A DNA stretch of 64,000 nucleotides from Linnemannia hyalina (Eukaryota; Mortierellomycota; Mortierellomycetes; Mortierellales; Mortierellaceae): NCBI GenBank assembly GCA_019671135.1, contig JAHRHY010000016.1, forward strand, positions 740,501 to 804,500. The letters run 5' to 3'. The position numbers and the translations under genes were made by a program. This document shows, piece after piece, positions 20,373 to 31,350 of the stretch (position 1 is the stretch's first letter; each line of letters starts with the position of its first letter). A model generated the notes under the pieces. The model searched no databases and was not told the DNA's origin. It saw only the letters and a program-made list of their open reading frames with translations.

Positions 20373-21957
20373 AATTATCCGATAATAAGCTCGTTTGATA
20401 CTGGCCGCGAGGCTAAGAAGAAGAGGTCCCCTGCCGCTATCGACCGGGTCCAAGAGGTTTGATATATGAACGCAGATACTGAGCTGGCGGAGGAGGAGTT
20501 TACTAAGGCCGAGTTGAACCTGGAGGAGGCAGAGTCGAAGTTGAAGGTACTCCGGTCGGAGTTAGAACCCTTGCGGGAAGCGAGGGCCGAATCCTCATGG
20601 AACAAGAAGCGACTCGCTCGCCGCCGTCGACAGGGAGACAAGCACGCGATGATTTCCGTAGCAAGCTGGATTCCTACCGGTCCAAACTAAATCCTACTCT
20701 ACTAGCAGAAGAGGCAGTCAAGGCTCTCAGAGGATATCGGTATTATTGGATGCGTCTGCAGCACTTTACCAAGGACAGCAAGCCAGATCTAGAACCGGAA
20801 CCGGAGACATCCAGCCAGTCTCTCAAGCCTCGAAGAGATCCATCCTGAGATAGGCCTCAATATGAAGATTACGCCGAGTACATCAAGCCAACTCATCTGA
20901 AGCCATGGGACTCAAAAACGATAACGATAGGTAGTTTTGATCCGGGGATCGCCAGGTTGTTGCAAGGGTCCAGAATGACTCTTCGCGACGTTGCTGAACG
21001 ACTGAACATTGATCGACTGCTCCAAGGTAGCAAATTATTTATCAGTATTGCATGAGTTATAAAGTTTGTTCGACCCTGGTCACTAATATTTCTCACCATT
21101 CCATTCAAACATTGATGGAAAATATTGACCAAGAGGACCTATGCAGGGCAGGAGGTGAGTCAGCGGTGTTTCTTCCAAGATGCCAGTAAGAACGACGCCT
21201 CCCTTTGACGTACGATTATGAACAGTATGAATGGAAACATTAATGCTTACTTGTTCATTTCATGATAGATACTCGGCGCTGCCGCAACAACCACTATCGC
21301 AAACACGCTACATAATGGAGAACCCAGCATCATTGATGGATAGTGCCATCTGCCAGACTGCCAGCGGTACCATATGTCGTCCCACCCCTTTAGGAAATAC
21401 CATCCGACCAACATCTGCCTCCTCGAGAACGCCAAACTGCACCCTGTTATTATCTATGGCGCAGCAGGATCAGGAGTTGGTTCCACCTTTAAGGGTCATG
21501 CCTCCAGAGGAGACGTTCCGTAAGGTACGTAGTGAGCAGAGAGTATTTGAGTTGGTGCCGCTACAAATGAGAAATTGAGCTCAAGGTTGCGCTATGTCTG
21601 CTTCCAGTTTGTGAAACTGGCCACAACCCGGCGCCTCATCAATGGGGCCATTCGTTCGGTCAGGATCAATGGATCCGTGATTTACCAGAACCTATCTTGT
21701 CCTTTAATCCACCACGGTGCTGCCATACAGAATAAGGACAAGAATGCCGCGGCCTGTATCGCTTTGTCAAGATTTTCGACTCTACTTGCTGACGACCACA
21801 ATCCGCTCCCTCCGTTCCGGCTCCGCACTCGCCCTCCCCGTCTATCTCTCCAAGAAACCTCCTCTACCAATACTTTCTCCAACAGTACCAGTATTACATC
21901 TGGATTGTCCTTAATGTCACGACGTGGATCCATGCCACACTGGATCTGTCCATGAGG
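20373..21957 (+). pseudogene. Decayed RuvC/zinc-ribbon nuclease gene, TnpB/Fanzor-like (relic 1)
   Basis: Pieces in order on one strand, broken by stops and frameshifts, match the layout of an IS200/IS605-type TnpB or its eukaryotic Fanzor relatives. A charged coiled-coil region (about 20466-20850) comes first. Then TITIGSFDPGIARLL with Asp at 20939-20941 resembles RuvC-I. Then GAAGSGVGSTFKGHASRG lies at about 21440-21510. A zinc-ribbon-like segment at 21575-21720 follows, where two of four expected Cys are gone. Last comes QNKDKNAAACIALS with Asp at 21737-21739, resembling the RuvC-III box D-x-N-A-A-x-N-I. The same sequence blocks occur in relic 2. The name is an inference from motif order and spacing. 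No intact copy is present here. Confidence 0.55.
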
Positions 21958-22267
21958 GTAGAGTAGAAGGTACGTTGTTTGGCCAGATGTCCTTGCAATG
22001 CTGTCATGTTAGTTGCTTTTTTTCTTTTATGTTTTTCTTACTCTAAAAATATATACTTGCGAATGTTGTGTGTCGGTTTATTAAGAAATATGTTCATCAA
22101 ACCAGGGGCGAGGTTCGAAATATCTCTGGTTCGAAATCTGTTTGTCCCCTGATCGCCCTTACTCACTCCTACCAGTTTTCCTTCTGCTGGCTATTGTCTG
22201 AACGATTGCTTGTGCATGTACATGTGTATGTGCGTGTGTTGTTTGCGGGTAGTTTACAACCAGACAT

Positions 22268-24694
22268 TTAGCAGGCACATCCTGCCTCCTTTGAGTCTCG
22301 GTTCAAATCAACTCCGCGTGCATTCAGTCCTGTTCCTCTTGGGCGAGGGTTGGCCAGCATGTCCAGAGGCATCTTCTTGGCTATTTTTTTTGGTGAAAAA
22401 ACAGTAAAATAAAAATTCAATGTTGTTCTTGTGAGCATGTTGTCATTTCTTTCCTAGAAACCATGTGCTCCAAGTGGCATCTATTTCTCATCCAACAAAT
22501 CCTTCTTCATTCGCCAAGGTTCAATGAAAATCAAAGCTTGGTTGTTACCTATGCTTGTGAACAGCTCGTTGACGTTGGTTGCAGTCTTGGCTGAAGTCTC
22601 GAAGAACAACAATCCTGCCTCATCCGCATATGCTTGGGCCTCCTAATACCATCAAAAAATACGTTTAGCATCAATCCAGTCTTGTTCGCTTTCTCTAGAA
22701 AAAGCTGCAATCTCTGGGTAACTATAGCTGCGCCTTATCGATTCTGTTTACCTCAGTCTCAACGACACGCCTTGCGCTCAGATCGCTCTTGTTTCCTGCA
22801 AGTGCAATCACAATGTTTGGGTCTGCTTGGCGCTGGAGTTCCTTGACCCACGACTTCGCCTTGTCCAGTGAGGACTATCAACGAATGAAAATGATGGATT
22901 GATCCAATTAGCTATATGGTCAAACCCCTTGAACCAGCTTCGTATCATTTACAATGCTCGTCGACAAAACATATCTCTCTTGGCCCTTACGCTCTGGGTG
23001 ATATCATAGACAACAACGGCGCAGTTGGCGTTGCGGTAATACATGGGCGCCAAACTCTGATCGTCGCCCGCAGTTCCCGTTTTATCGATTGTTGTTGTTG
23101 ACGATGTATGGTGGGTACGATTAAGACGCAAAAGAAATATAATGTCATGCAGAAGAAGAAATGAATAGTCAGTTAGTATGAGACAACACGATATTTCCTT
23201 GACCAGCCTTGTCCTGGAGATCCCTCAAGGGTGTCGCTTTCGAGCTGCGGTTTCTTCCAGAATGCATATTTGTTGAAGGAGAGAGAAATAGCAAGAGTAG
23301 ACGAATGTCGCTTCCATAACTGAAAGAGACGGTAAACACACGTGCCTTGTATCGCTCCTGCCCAGCTGTGTCCCTAAAAGTCGCAAGAGAGAACAAATCA
23401 AAGAGTTTGTGGGGGGAGAGAAAAGAAGGAAAAGAGTAAAAAGGCAGATGTGCTGTCAGGTATTTATGCATTAAAGACGATACAACACAACCTTTCGTTT
23501 TCAACAAGCAGTGAAGAATCAAGAAACGACGCCAACGTGGCAAATGGGTGCGTACCAGATCTCAAACTTGACAGTCGTCGCGTCGTCAAGGCAAATGGTT
23601 TGTGTCAAAAAAGCAGCTATGACCGCATTGACGGACATCAAGAACAAACGGAAGAAAAGGACAGAGAACAAGAGAGGGTCACCCCTATAAGATTAGTTTC
23701 CGTCAGCAATACAGGTCGAACGCCGAAGAGTACAGTGTCAACTTAACAATCAACCGCAACCACTCCAGGAGAGACTTTTCCGGCATCCATGCATTTTTGT
23801 TTTTGTCGACTTTTATGTGCTGACCGCCCATCCCTCTCTCTATAAGCCCCTTCACAACTCTTCACGGCCTTCGACCGCTTGTAAACCACTCTTGCACTGT
23901 CCTTTACTACTCTCCTTTACTCTCCTTCTAGCTCAAGAAGACAACGAGGAAGGAAAAGGCATCGGCAGGATTGCCAACAACTGTGTCTTACCTCCAATAG
24001 TGCTCTCTCTGTAGTCGTCGAACTGATCCTTGACAAAGCGAAGAACAAGGCTATTGTGTCGGTAATGAACGACATGAATTTAAATGTTGTTACAATTGGT
24101 GTTGTAGCAGCGGTTGTCAATGAAAGGGAAAGACGAAGAGATAAGGAATCAGGAAGACGAGGTTGGATAACCGTGTTAATAGCAACAAGACAATCAACAA
24201 GACGACGGCCTGCTGTCTCTTTGCCCACACACCCCCGCTTCAGATGAGAAACTCGAGTGCACGAATTATTAATTGTAGTCATTGGGATCGAGACGGGACG
24301 ATGACTTGCCTCGATTTACCGACAGCAGACTCGCCTATCAGACGACAACGATGCAGTTGCAAGGTGACGGGGTGAAGGAAAAAACGGAAGAAAAAGAAGT
24401 TGGTAGGGTGGTTGGTAAGGAAATACAAAAAAAAACAGGCTGAGCGGCATCGCACGCTTGAGAAGTGTTTTGTCATGTCGACATCGTATGACGCAGGGTG
24501 TCTATTTTTTCTTTTTTTTGAGAAGGGCCGATATTGAAATGCGGGCGATGGAGAGACAGAGAGAGTGTGTGCGTGCACTAGAGTACGATGAAAGTGCGAG
24601 TGTGTGCGTATGTTGTACCAAGGAGGACGAGCTTGAACTGGAAGAGTTTGCCAGCTGGCTGCTGCTGGTTTGGTGCTTGGCGTGAGCTTGACAT
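22268..24694 (-). CDS. YPT5: Rab5-type small GTPase (Ypt5/Vps21 group), nine exons
   Basis: Exons 24694-24619, 24334-24310, 24050-23992, 23616-23556, 23373-23346, 23056-22991, 22874-22752, 22642-22549 and 22380-22268 give 214 residues. Ras-fold boxes are all present: [15 protein letters not shown] (P-loop), [12 protein letters not shown] (switch I, Rab5-type), [17 protein letters not shown] (switch II), NKSD and ETSAK, with CAC at the C-terminus for geranylgeranylation. Rab5 GTPases drive early-endosome docking and fusion. Exon 2 is only 25 nt and exon 5 only 28 nt. Two introns start with GC: after exon 2 (GAG|gcaagt) and, needed to keep RYK-SLAPMYY, after exon 5 (AAG|gcacgt). The total of 645 nt is in frame. 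Confidence 0.9.
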
Positions 24695-25580
24695 AATGTG
24701 TTCGTGTATATATATTTTGTGTAAAAGAAGGCAAGTGTGCTGAGCTTGATGGTGTTGGCGCTATTGCTGCTGTTGCTGTAGAGTTTTGTTTAGGGAGGAA
24801 GGAAGGAGGGAAGAAAGGAGAACGGAGGAAAAGTAAGAAAGGAGGGAGAAGTGAGGGACAACAGGGAAAGAAAGAAAGAAGAAAAAACGATACACACACG
24901 CCAAGGAAAGACGGATGATGGACAGGCGGGCACAAGGCACAATTCACGCCCACACGTGACATCTTTTTCCAACATTTTGAAGGGTCGCATATCTGACACA
25001 TGTCCAATGCGTACCCTCTCCTATTCTAATGTTTGAAAGAGTTGAAAGAGTTGGAAATAATGGCGCGTACAGCGTGAAAAACTCTGTCGCCAAACGACAA
25101 ACGCTTTTTTTCCAGGGGAATGATCAAGCGAGGATATGTTTGTCGAACATGAACCAGTTCCGTTTGTTATCCTTTCTCCTCTTTTCTTATTTCTTCCATT
25201 CCACATTTTACTCCCCACCACTTCCAGCGCTCTCACGGCATCCCCTTCTCGTTGTGACACACCTGCCACACACACATAGAGAAGGATATAGCATCAAACA
25301 GTCCAGGAACGAAACATACCTACCGTGATCAGCAGTTCAGCCTAGAACGCGCTTGTTGTTTTCAATCATCAGAAAGCCGAAACCTGCACTTACATTCCAT
25401 TCTACCGTGCCATTGTTCAATCTGAATCATCGCATACTAAAAGGCTTTCGTTAAGGGATCAACGATGGAATCAATGCGACATGACTCAGACTGCAGTGCT
25501 CATGATGGGCTGTAGGTCTCGCTTGGAAACAAAAGCGTCAGACAGGCTGTTGTTCTTCTGGAAATCTTTTATGTCGACAT
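24695..25580. other. Intergenic, promoter side of the Rab5-type gene
   Basis: Purine-rich GGAAGGA and GAAAGAAA stretches lie at about 24795-24885. No gene or RNA recognised. Confidence 0.4.
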
Positions 25581-27250
25581 AGGATGCCTACTGCGTGCTG
25601 AGGAAGTGGGACCCGAGGTTGCTCAGATGTACACAGGACGCGCGAGATTACTACCAGCTGTCAAAACCATCGCCCAACTCCCAGTAATCGACAAGACGTT
25701 CAACGAGGATATCCAGGCCGCCGAATGAGCGCTGCATTTCAAAGGATTGTTGATCGGCAGGGAAGATTAGACGGAATTGGGAGCAAGCATTGAGGTGTCG
25801 CCATTGTTGGATGTGGCGCACCATATCAAGGAAACGTTATTAGAACCGGCGAAACGACAGCACCCGCTGCCACTCAGACTTGTACTGGACCACCCACCCG
25901 ACGACATCGGTACCGACGGGACGCTCCAGATTGACGTCATGCCCCAAATGATGTTGTCGTTCTTTGTTTTGGCTTGTCATCTGAGAACGACCACTGTCGC
26001 CTTCCGTCGAGAGCGAGACCAGAAGTATACGACCTGCCCACCAGCAATGGAAGGAGTCATCGCTCTTTTTCACACTATTGATGCCCCAGATGAGATTCCC
26101 AGATTCGAGGGGAAGACGAGTCTGATCCTTTGACACATGAGGAGGAATCTACGATCGCAAGTGAGGGCAAGGATCGCCAGGAACGGCATTGTTATACCTT
26201 CTCGATGTCCCTGAATACGACTATTGCGCCTTCCTTCACAGAGCATACAGATATCATTGCTGATCTGTACTCATGAGAGCAAAAGAACCAATGCATTGAT
26301 CAATTGGATATTATTATTATCTTCTTAATAGTTGGCTGACCAACGCAGACGGCGACCATCTACCTCCGCTACAGGAACCGTATCCGCTCTACCAAATATA
26401 CTTGATGTCAAGATCCCTTTGCCAGAAGAATTCTAGCCTCGGTATGCCTCCTCAAGTACTTTGCTCGTATCGCCCATTCCTGACGGATTGGAAGAGCTTC
26501 TGGTTCCTGGCCTCGATGAGACGATGGATCCCTGGACAAATGATCTTCGGGGTCTTATTGGATATGAACACCTGGGCTACCTGTACGCAAGATTCTTGGA
26601 CTCGAATGACACTCCAGAGACTTCATCGGAAAGCGTCCGCTTTGGACACGCTTGGCTGATTTGATCGAGTTGCAGGACGGGGCTTCCCGGATATACACTC
26701 TCGGACGCACCACAGACTCGGGAGACCACCCACTACTTGGATTGTCCAATCTTGTATGCGAGATCCGTCAAGAAATGGCCACCAACATCGGGAACTCATG
26801 GACGGGATCAGTATACAACAAGGCTATAGATTACCTGCTTCGATTTTCCCTTCGATCCCGATTAGCTGAGTTGAGAGAGCAAAAAGTACCACACCGCACG
26901 TCATCCGGCTGCAGAAATGAAGAACCTGGACAAGAAGGACAAGCCCAATCCTCGCTACACTCGGAAAGCATGGAAGGATGGCGTCGAAAAAGTCTCAGGA
27001 TATCTTTGGTAAAGAGCTTCGTCAATTATAAGGTGGATCCGCGCACCAGGAGCGCCATCGACCAGGCAAAAACACAGCGTTTGAGGACAAAATGAATGTA
27101 TGCCATTCTGACTGCAGTGCAAAGGCGGGGTGTCAAGACGGAAATTCAGAAGGAGATCGGGCGGGTGCTCAAGGCCAAGATTAAGAAGACCATCGAGACG
27201 GACGAGGAGTTGCGCGAGATGGGGCCACAACGACTGATTCAAAGATAGAC
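25581..27250 (+). pseudogene. Coding-like debris, possibly the 5' part of relic 2
   Basis: Several overlapping partial frames on the plus strand (25777-26133, 26461-26664, 26652-27095, then a basic segment EIQKEIGRVLKAKIKKTIET at about 27130-27210) have protein-like composition but no continuous frame. Position and strand fit the N-terminal and helical part of the TnpB/Fanzor-like gene whose 3' motifs follow at 27.4 kb. I cannot identify any domain here, so the link is only positional. Confidence 0.3.
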
Positions 27251-27360
27251 TGGAAGGATAATAGAGGGTTTCAATCCATGTCATTGCAAAAAATAATAAG
27301 CCTAAATGTTACTTGAGAATGCATTTGACATGTTCTGCTGCTTTACTATTATTTTATTGT

Positions 27361-27778
27361 TTCATTTTTGCGTGATGGACCCTGAGAAGGTTCAGATCTT
27401 TCCCATTATCTTACATGCAACAGGTGGATCGTGCGTTGGCTCCCATCTGAAGGGTCATTCCAAGCGCGGCGGCGGAAGGTTGTCAGCACCGTCAGTACGG
27501 TGTCGTTTTCTATATCAACGAACACAGGACGAGTCAGATATGTTCCGCTTGTTTCTAACCTGTGGAGCTGGCTCGTGCAACTCAAGCTCAGAATGGATAG
27601 ACCAAATAAGTCCGCCTTCATGGAGCAGTTGTATGCCGAAACATGGACTGTCCACGGTTCATGGCCAAGAAGGCCACGCAGAGTCGTGACTCCAATGCCA
27701 CCGTTAACATTGTCGTGGCAGGTTCTTCTAATCGACTTACGACTTTCACCTAACAACAACTACTCCAGCAAATCATAA
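27361..27778 (+). pseudogene. Decayed RuvC/zinc-ribbon nuclease 3' end, TnpB/Fanzor-like (relic 2)
   Basis: The segment GGSCVGSHLKGHSKRGGG (about 27422-27477) parallels GAAGSGVGSTFKGHASRG of relic 1. After a frame change comes YINEHRTSQICSACF with CxxC at 27541-27552, then VRLHGAVVCRNMDCP with the second Cys pair at 27634-27636 and 27649-27651, then TQSRDSNATVNIVVAGSS with Asp at 27688-27690. A CxxC...C-x4-C ribbon followed by R-D-x-N-A-x-x-N-I is the C-terminal signature of TnpB/Fanzor-type RuvC nucleases. Three in-frame stops (TAA, TAG, TAA) lie between the two Cys pairs, so this copy is dead. All four zinc Cys and the RuvC-III Asp and Asn are still legible. Confidence 0.6.
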
Positions 27779-27847
27779 TCTTTCTCCCTGCAACCAATAG
27801 TGATCCCCAGTGGGTTTAGTTCATTTTAGCCAGGTCATTACGAGTCT

Positions 27848-28498
27848 TTAATGAGAGTGAGGTAGGGGTTCGAGGTTCCAGTGCACCCGCTGGCACTTCA
27901 CTGCAGGGTTGAACACCTCAAACATCTCTGCCTCGTCATTCACCCTCTGCACCAGATCTGCTCTCAGTTCTTCCTCCCTCAACTCCTGGCTCTCTACTTC
28001 ACTCCCACTCTCACCCTCATCTTGCGGCTGATCAACAAGCAACCTCAGCAGCCTCTGGCTATCCTCCTTGACAAACAAAAAGGCCCACGTCAGCAGTCGC
28101 CCCCAGAACCCGTGGTGGGCCAGTCTCCGAGACATCTGCAGAAATGCCGAGGGGCCGAGCTGCTTGTAGGCCAATGCTAGATAGGTCTGGGCAGTGAACT
28201 GGTTGTTGGCCAGGATCCCGATGAGGGTATTGAACCCATGGTCGACCCTCTTGTTGTTGTTGTTGTTGTTGCTGTCGTAGCTGCTGTTACTGTAATCGTT
28301 GATGTTGCTGTTGTCCTCCTGTCTCGTTTTGACACTACTCCTGATATTATCCCGCTGCGGCAGGGCAAGAAGACTCTCGCAGACCTGTGCGGCCTTGAGG
28401 AAGTGGCGGTATGTCTTTGAGATGTGTCCGTTGAGCGAGGGAGATGGAGCGCTGCATGGTGCTGCCTCGAAGCATCCTGTGCATGATTCACACGACAT
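27848..28498 (-). CDS. Orphan protein, Cys-containing N-terminus and amphipathic core
   Basis: Not recognised. A single frame of 216 residues starts with MSCESCTGCFEAAPC, a Cys cluster that could bind metal. A helix with TYRHFLKAAQVCESLLALPQ follows, then an Asn-rich spacer encoded partly by an AAC repeat, then a second block with FNTLIGILANNQFTAQTYLALAYKQLG and a hydrophobic stretch (GFWGRLLTWAFLFV), and an acidic C-terminal part. The arrangement suggests a small helical adaptor. The gene lies head-to-head with the RNA-binding protein gene, 941 bp apart. Confidence 0.5.
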   Translation of the reverse strand: MSCESCTGCFEAAPCSAPSPSLNGHISKTYRHFLKAAQVCESLLALPQRDNIRSSVKTRQEDNSNINDYSNSSYDSNNNNNNKRVDHGFNTLIGILANNQFTAQTYLALAYKQLGPSAFLQMSRRLAHHGFWGRLLTWAFLFVKEDSQRLLRLLVDQPQDEGESGSEVESQELREEELRADLVQRVNDEAEMFEVFNPAVKCQRVHWNLEPLPHSH

Positions 28499-29439
28499 TC
28501 CTTTTGCTTTTTTTTGTTGTGTATGTTTTAGAGTGGTGAGTGAAGTGAGAGTGTTCCATTATCACTGTGTGGTTTGTCGATGTCTAAGCCACGCAGACAG
28601 CACCTCTCTTCCTTTTTTCCTCTTGGCCTTTTTTCTCGGTTCCTCTCCTTTTTTTCCATATTCCTACGATCATCCATCCTCATCTTCCTCATCCGTCTCA
28701 TCACCTCCTTCCTATTCATCCTTCTTGCCTTCTTGACTTCTCACACTCAACTCGTCGTCTGCTCTCTTGTTTTCATTCTGATCAAATTCAAATTCCAAAA
28801 AAAAACATTTAACACGCAGCGTATGTTATCTACTTTACTTTCTACCCTGTCTTCACCTTCAACAGTATCACTCCTTTCTTTACAGTCCTGTGTTTGCTAT
28901 CCTTCTTTCTTCTTTCTTCTTTTTCTTGTTCTTGTTCTTGTTCTTGTTCTTGTCCCTATTCCCGTTCTTATTCTTGTTCCTGTTCTTGTTTTGTTTCTCA
29001 TCCTCGTTCTCGTTCTTATTTCCGTTCTTGCTCGTTGTCATCGTCGTCTCTCTTCATTCTCTTCCCTTTCGCACATCCGATAACCCATCTCCACTGTTAT
29101 TTTGATTTGCTATTGATATTGTTGTTGTTACTACTGTGTGCTTGTTATTGTTTGTTTGTTGTTGAACGTTCCTTCTTATTTACATTGTCCATCCACTCGT
29201 TCTCTTTTATTGCTCTCTCTTCTGCTATGCTCTTCCTGGGTCTCCTTGCGCCTGTTCGTTCGTTCGATCGTTCGTTGACTTCGATTCACCTTCCTTCAGA
29301 CCCTCTTTTTCCTTTGACCTCCTGTCGATCCATCACCCTCAAGTGAGCAACAGCAGCCCCTCCTCTCTCTTTGTCTTCTTCCGTCTTCTTCGCCTTTTCT
29401 TCTTTTTCAACCTTTATTCAACACCACTCAGCAACAAAA
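28499..29439. other. Long pyrimidine-rich divergent promoter and 5' leader
   Basis: A 941-bp gap between divergent genes. The plus strand is strongly CT-rich, with a TTCTTG array at about 28920-28955 and a (TTGTT)-like stretch at 29115-29165. It probably holds the promoter and a long leader of the four-RRM gene. No separate gene recognised; the apparent Leu/Phe/Ser-rich ORFs here reflect the CT bias. Confidence 0.55.
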
Positions 29440-31350
29440 ATGAAGCGAAGCAACGATTACGCTCAACACGACGCCTTCAAGAAGCCACGTGTTGCCCAGG
29501 GCTACAACAACAACCACTCCAACAGCGGCATGGGCGGCTCCTCCGCTGATATCTACGGCGGCAGCGGCTACGGTAGCAACCCCATGATGTTGGGCGGATA
29601 CGGTCAGATGGGCAACAGCTCCGGCGGCAGTGGCGCCAGTCAGTATGGAGGGCAGTACGGAGCCGATCTCTCCCAGTCCTTGAACACTCCCTATCAGCAA
29701 TTCACCACTCCCAGCTTTGCCGCAAACTACGGACATGGATTTCAAATGCCCTTCCCTCCAGGCGCAGGAGCCGGCTCCGCGGGCAGTCGCACTGTCTACC
29801 TCGGCAATGTTCCTGCTGAATCATCCATCGAGGACGTCCTGAATCTGGTCCGTAACGGCATCGTCGAGAATGCCCGTCTCCTGCCCGAAAAGTCGTGTGC
29901 CTTTGTCTCCTTTCTGGACTCGGCTTCGGCAAACGCCTTCCATCACGACGCCACCTCTCGCAAGCTCGAACTCGCAGGTCAGGAGCTCCGTGTGGGCTGG
30001 GGAAAGCCCTCGCCTGTCCCCCCTCAGGTTCTTCAGGCTATCCAGCAAGGCGCCACTCGCAACGTCTTTCTCGGTGGCGTGGATGACTCGGTGACGGAGC
30101 AGACTTTGCGCGCCGACTTTTCGCAGTTTGGATTGATTGACACCATCAAGGTCTTGCGGGAGAAGAACATTGCATTTGTCCACTTTTCCAACATCGGAAA
30201 CGCCATGAAGGCCATCGCTGCCCTGTCGCAGGACTCGCGCTACTCTCGCCGCCGCATGAACTATGGCAAGGATCGATGCGCCAAAAAACCCACCAACGGA
30301 ACCCCGGGAATGCCCAATGCGTTCGCCTTTGGAGGTCCTACTTACCCTCAATATGGGTCCTCCATGCCTCTGTCATTCAACCCCAACTTTGATCGCTTTC
30401 CTCAGCAAAGTGGTCGCATGGGGGGTTTGGGTGGTGGATCCAACTTTGGCCATGGCAACAACCACCACAACAGCAATGGCATCAACAATCACCACAGCCT
30501 CAACAACAGTAACGGTAGCAACATGAACAACAACCATAACGGTGGCAACAACGGTGCCTTACTGAATGGACCCCTCACCGCCCAGGGCAACCGCACGGTC
30601 TACCTCGGCAATATCAGTCCCGACACGACCTGCGAGGATCTCTGCAATGCGATCCGCGGCGGTATCTTGAACAACATCCGGTACTTCCCCGCCAAGCACA
30701 TCGCCTTTGTCTCTTTTGTCGATCCCCAGTCCGCCAACAACTTTTTTAATCTGTGCAATCACCAGGGCGTCATGGTCAAGTCTCGTCGTCTTAAGGCCGG
30801 TTGGGGTCAGAACATGCATGCGCTCCCTCTGCCTGTGATCCAGGCTCTGCAGACTGGTGCCACCCGTAATGTCTACTTGGGATCGATCGACGAGGGATTT
30901 ACCGAGGAGCGCCTTCGTCATGACTTTGCCGAGTTTGGAGAGATTGAGATGGTCAACATTCTTCAGGACAAGAACTGTGGCTTTGTCAACTACACCAACA
31001 TCCTGTCGGCGGTCAAGGCCGTGGATGGTATCCGGCGGAACCCAGCCTACGAGAAAGTCAAGGTCAACTTTGGCAAGGATCGATGCGGCAACCCACCCAA
31101 GATGAACAACAACAACAGCAACAACAACAGCAACAACAACAATAGCAGCAGCAACAACAGCAACAGCAATGGCAGCAACAACAACAACAACAACGGCAGC
31201 AACCACGGCAACAGCAACAGCAACAACCAGGACGACGGCAAAAGTCAGGATCGTGAGGGATCCCATGGGGCCCACGCCAAGGTTGAGGATTCTCCTAGCG
31301 ATATCAAAGCCTTTGAGGAGGATGAGGACATGTTCCAGATTGGAGCATAG
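29440..31350 (+). CDS. Four-RRM RNA-binding protein, Nrd1/Msa2-like
   Basis: 636 residues from the ATG at 29440. Two pairs of RNA recognition motifs: RRM1 from about 117 (RTVYLGNVPAES), RRM2 from about 211 (RNVFLGGVDDSV), RRM3 from about 385 (RTVYLGNISPDT) and RRM4 from about 476 (RNVYLGSIDEGF). Each RRM pair ends with a NYGKDRC/NFGKDRC motif. The paired arrangement, the (R)N-V-(F/Y)-LG start and the KDRC ends are typical of the S. pombe Nrd1 / budding yeast Mrn1 group, which binds mRNAs involved in differentiation, cytokinesis or cell wall. The inter-pair linker and the C-terminal tail are Asn-rich low-complexity segments, a composition that favours condensates. Gly-rich N-terminus. No intron. 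Confidence 0.85.
   Translation: MKRSNDYAQHDAFKKPRVAQGYNNNHSNSGMGGSSADIYGGSGYGSNPMMLGGYGQMGNSSGGSGASQYGGQYGADLSQSLNTPYQQFTTPSFAANYGHGFQMPFPPGAGAGSAGSRTVYLGNVPAESSIEDVLNLVRNGIVENARLLPEKSCAFVSFLDSASANAFHHDATSRKLELAGQELRVGWGKPSPVPPQVLQAIQQGATRNVFLGGVDDSVTEQTLRADFSQFGLIDTIKVLREKNIAFVHFSNIGNAMKAIAALSQDSRYSRRRMNYGKDRCAKKPTNGTPGMPNAFAFGGPTYPQYGSSMPLSFNPNFDRFPQQSGRMGGLGGGSNFGHGNNHHNSNGINNHHSLNNSNGSNMNNNHNGGNNGALLNGPLTAQGNRTVYLGNISPDTTCEDLCNAIRGGILNNIRYFPAKHIAFVSFVDPQSANNFFNLCNHQGVMVKSRRLKAGWGQNMHALPLPVIQALQTGATRNVYLGSIDEGFTEERLRHDFAEFGEIEMVNILQDKNCGFVNYTNILSAVKAVDGIRRNPAYEKVKVNFGKDRCGNPPKMNNNNSNNNSNNNNSSSNNSNSNGSNNNNNNGSNHGNSNSNNQDDGKSQDREGSHGAHAKVEDSPSDIKAFEEDEDMFQIGA

Noticed and set aside
28574..29346. 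Long Leu/Phe/Val-rich plus-strand frames before the four-RRM gene
   Set aside because: They follow from pyrimidine-rich DNA (TTCTTG and CTTGTT arrays), overlap each other in all frames, and sit where a leader is expected.
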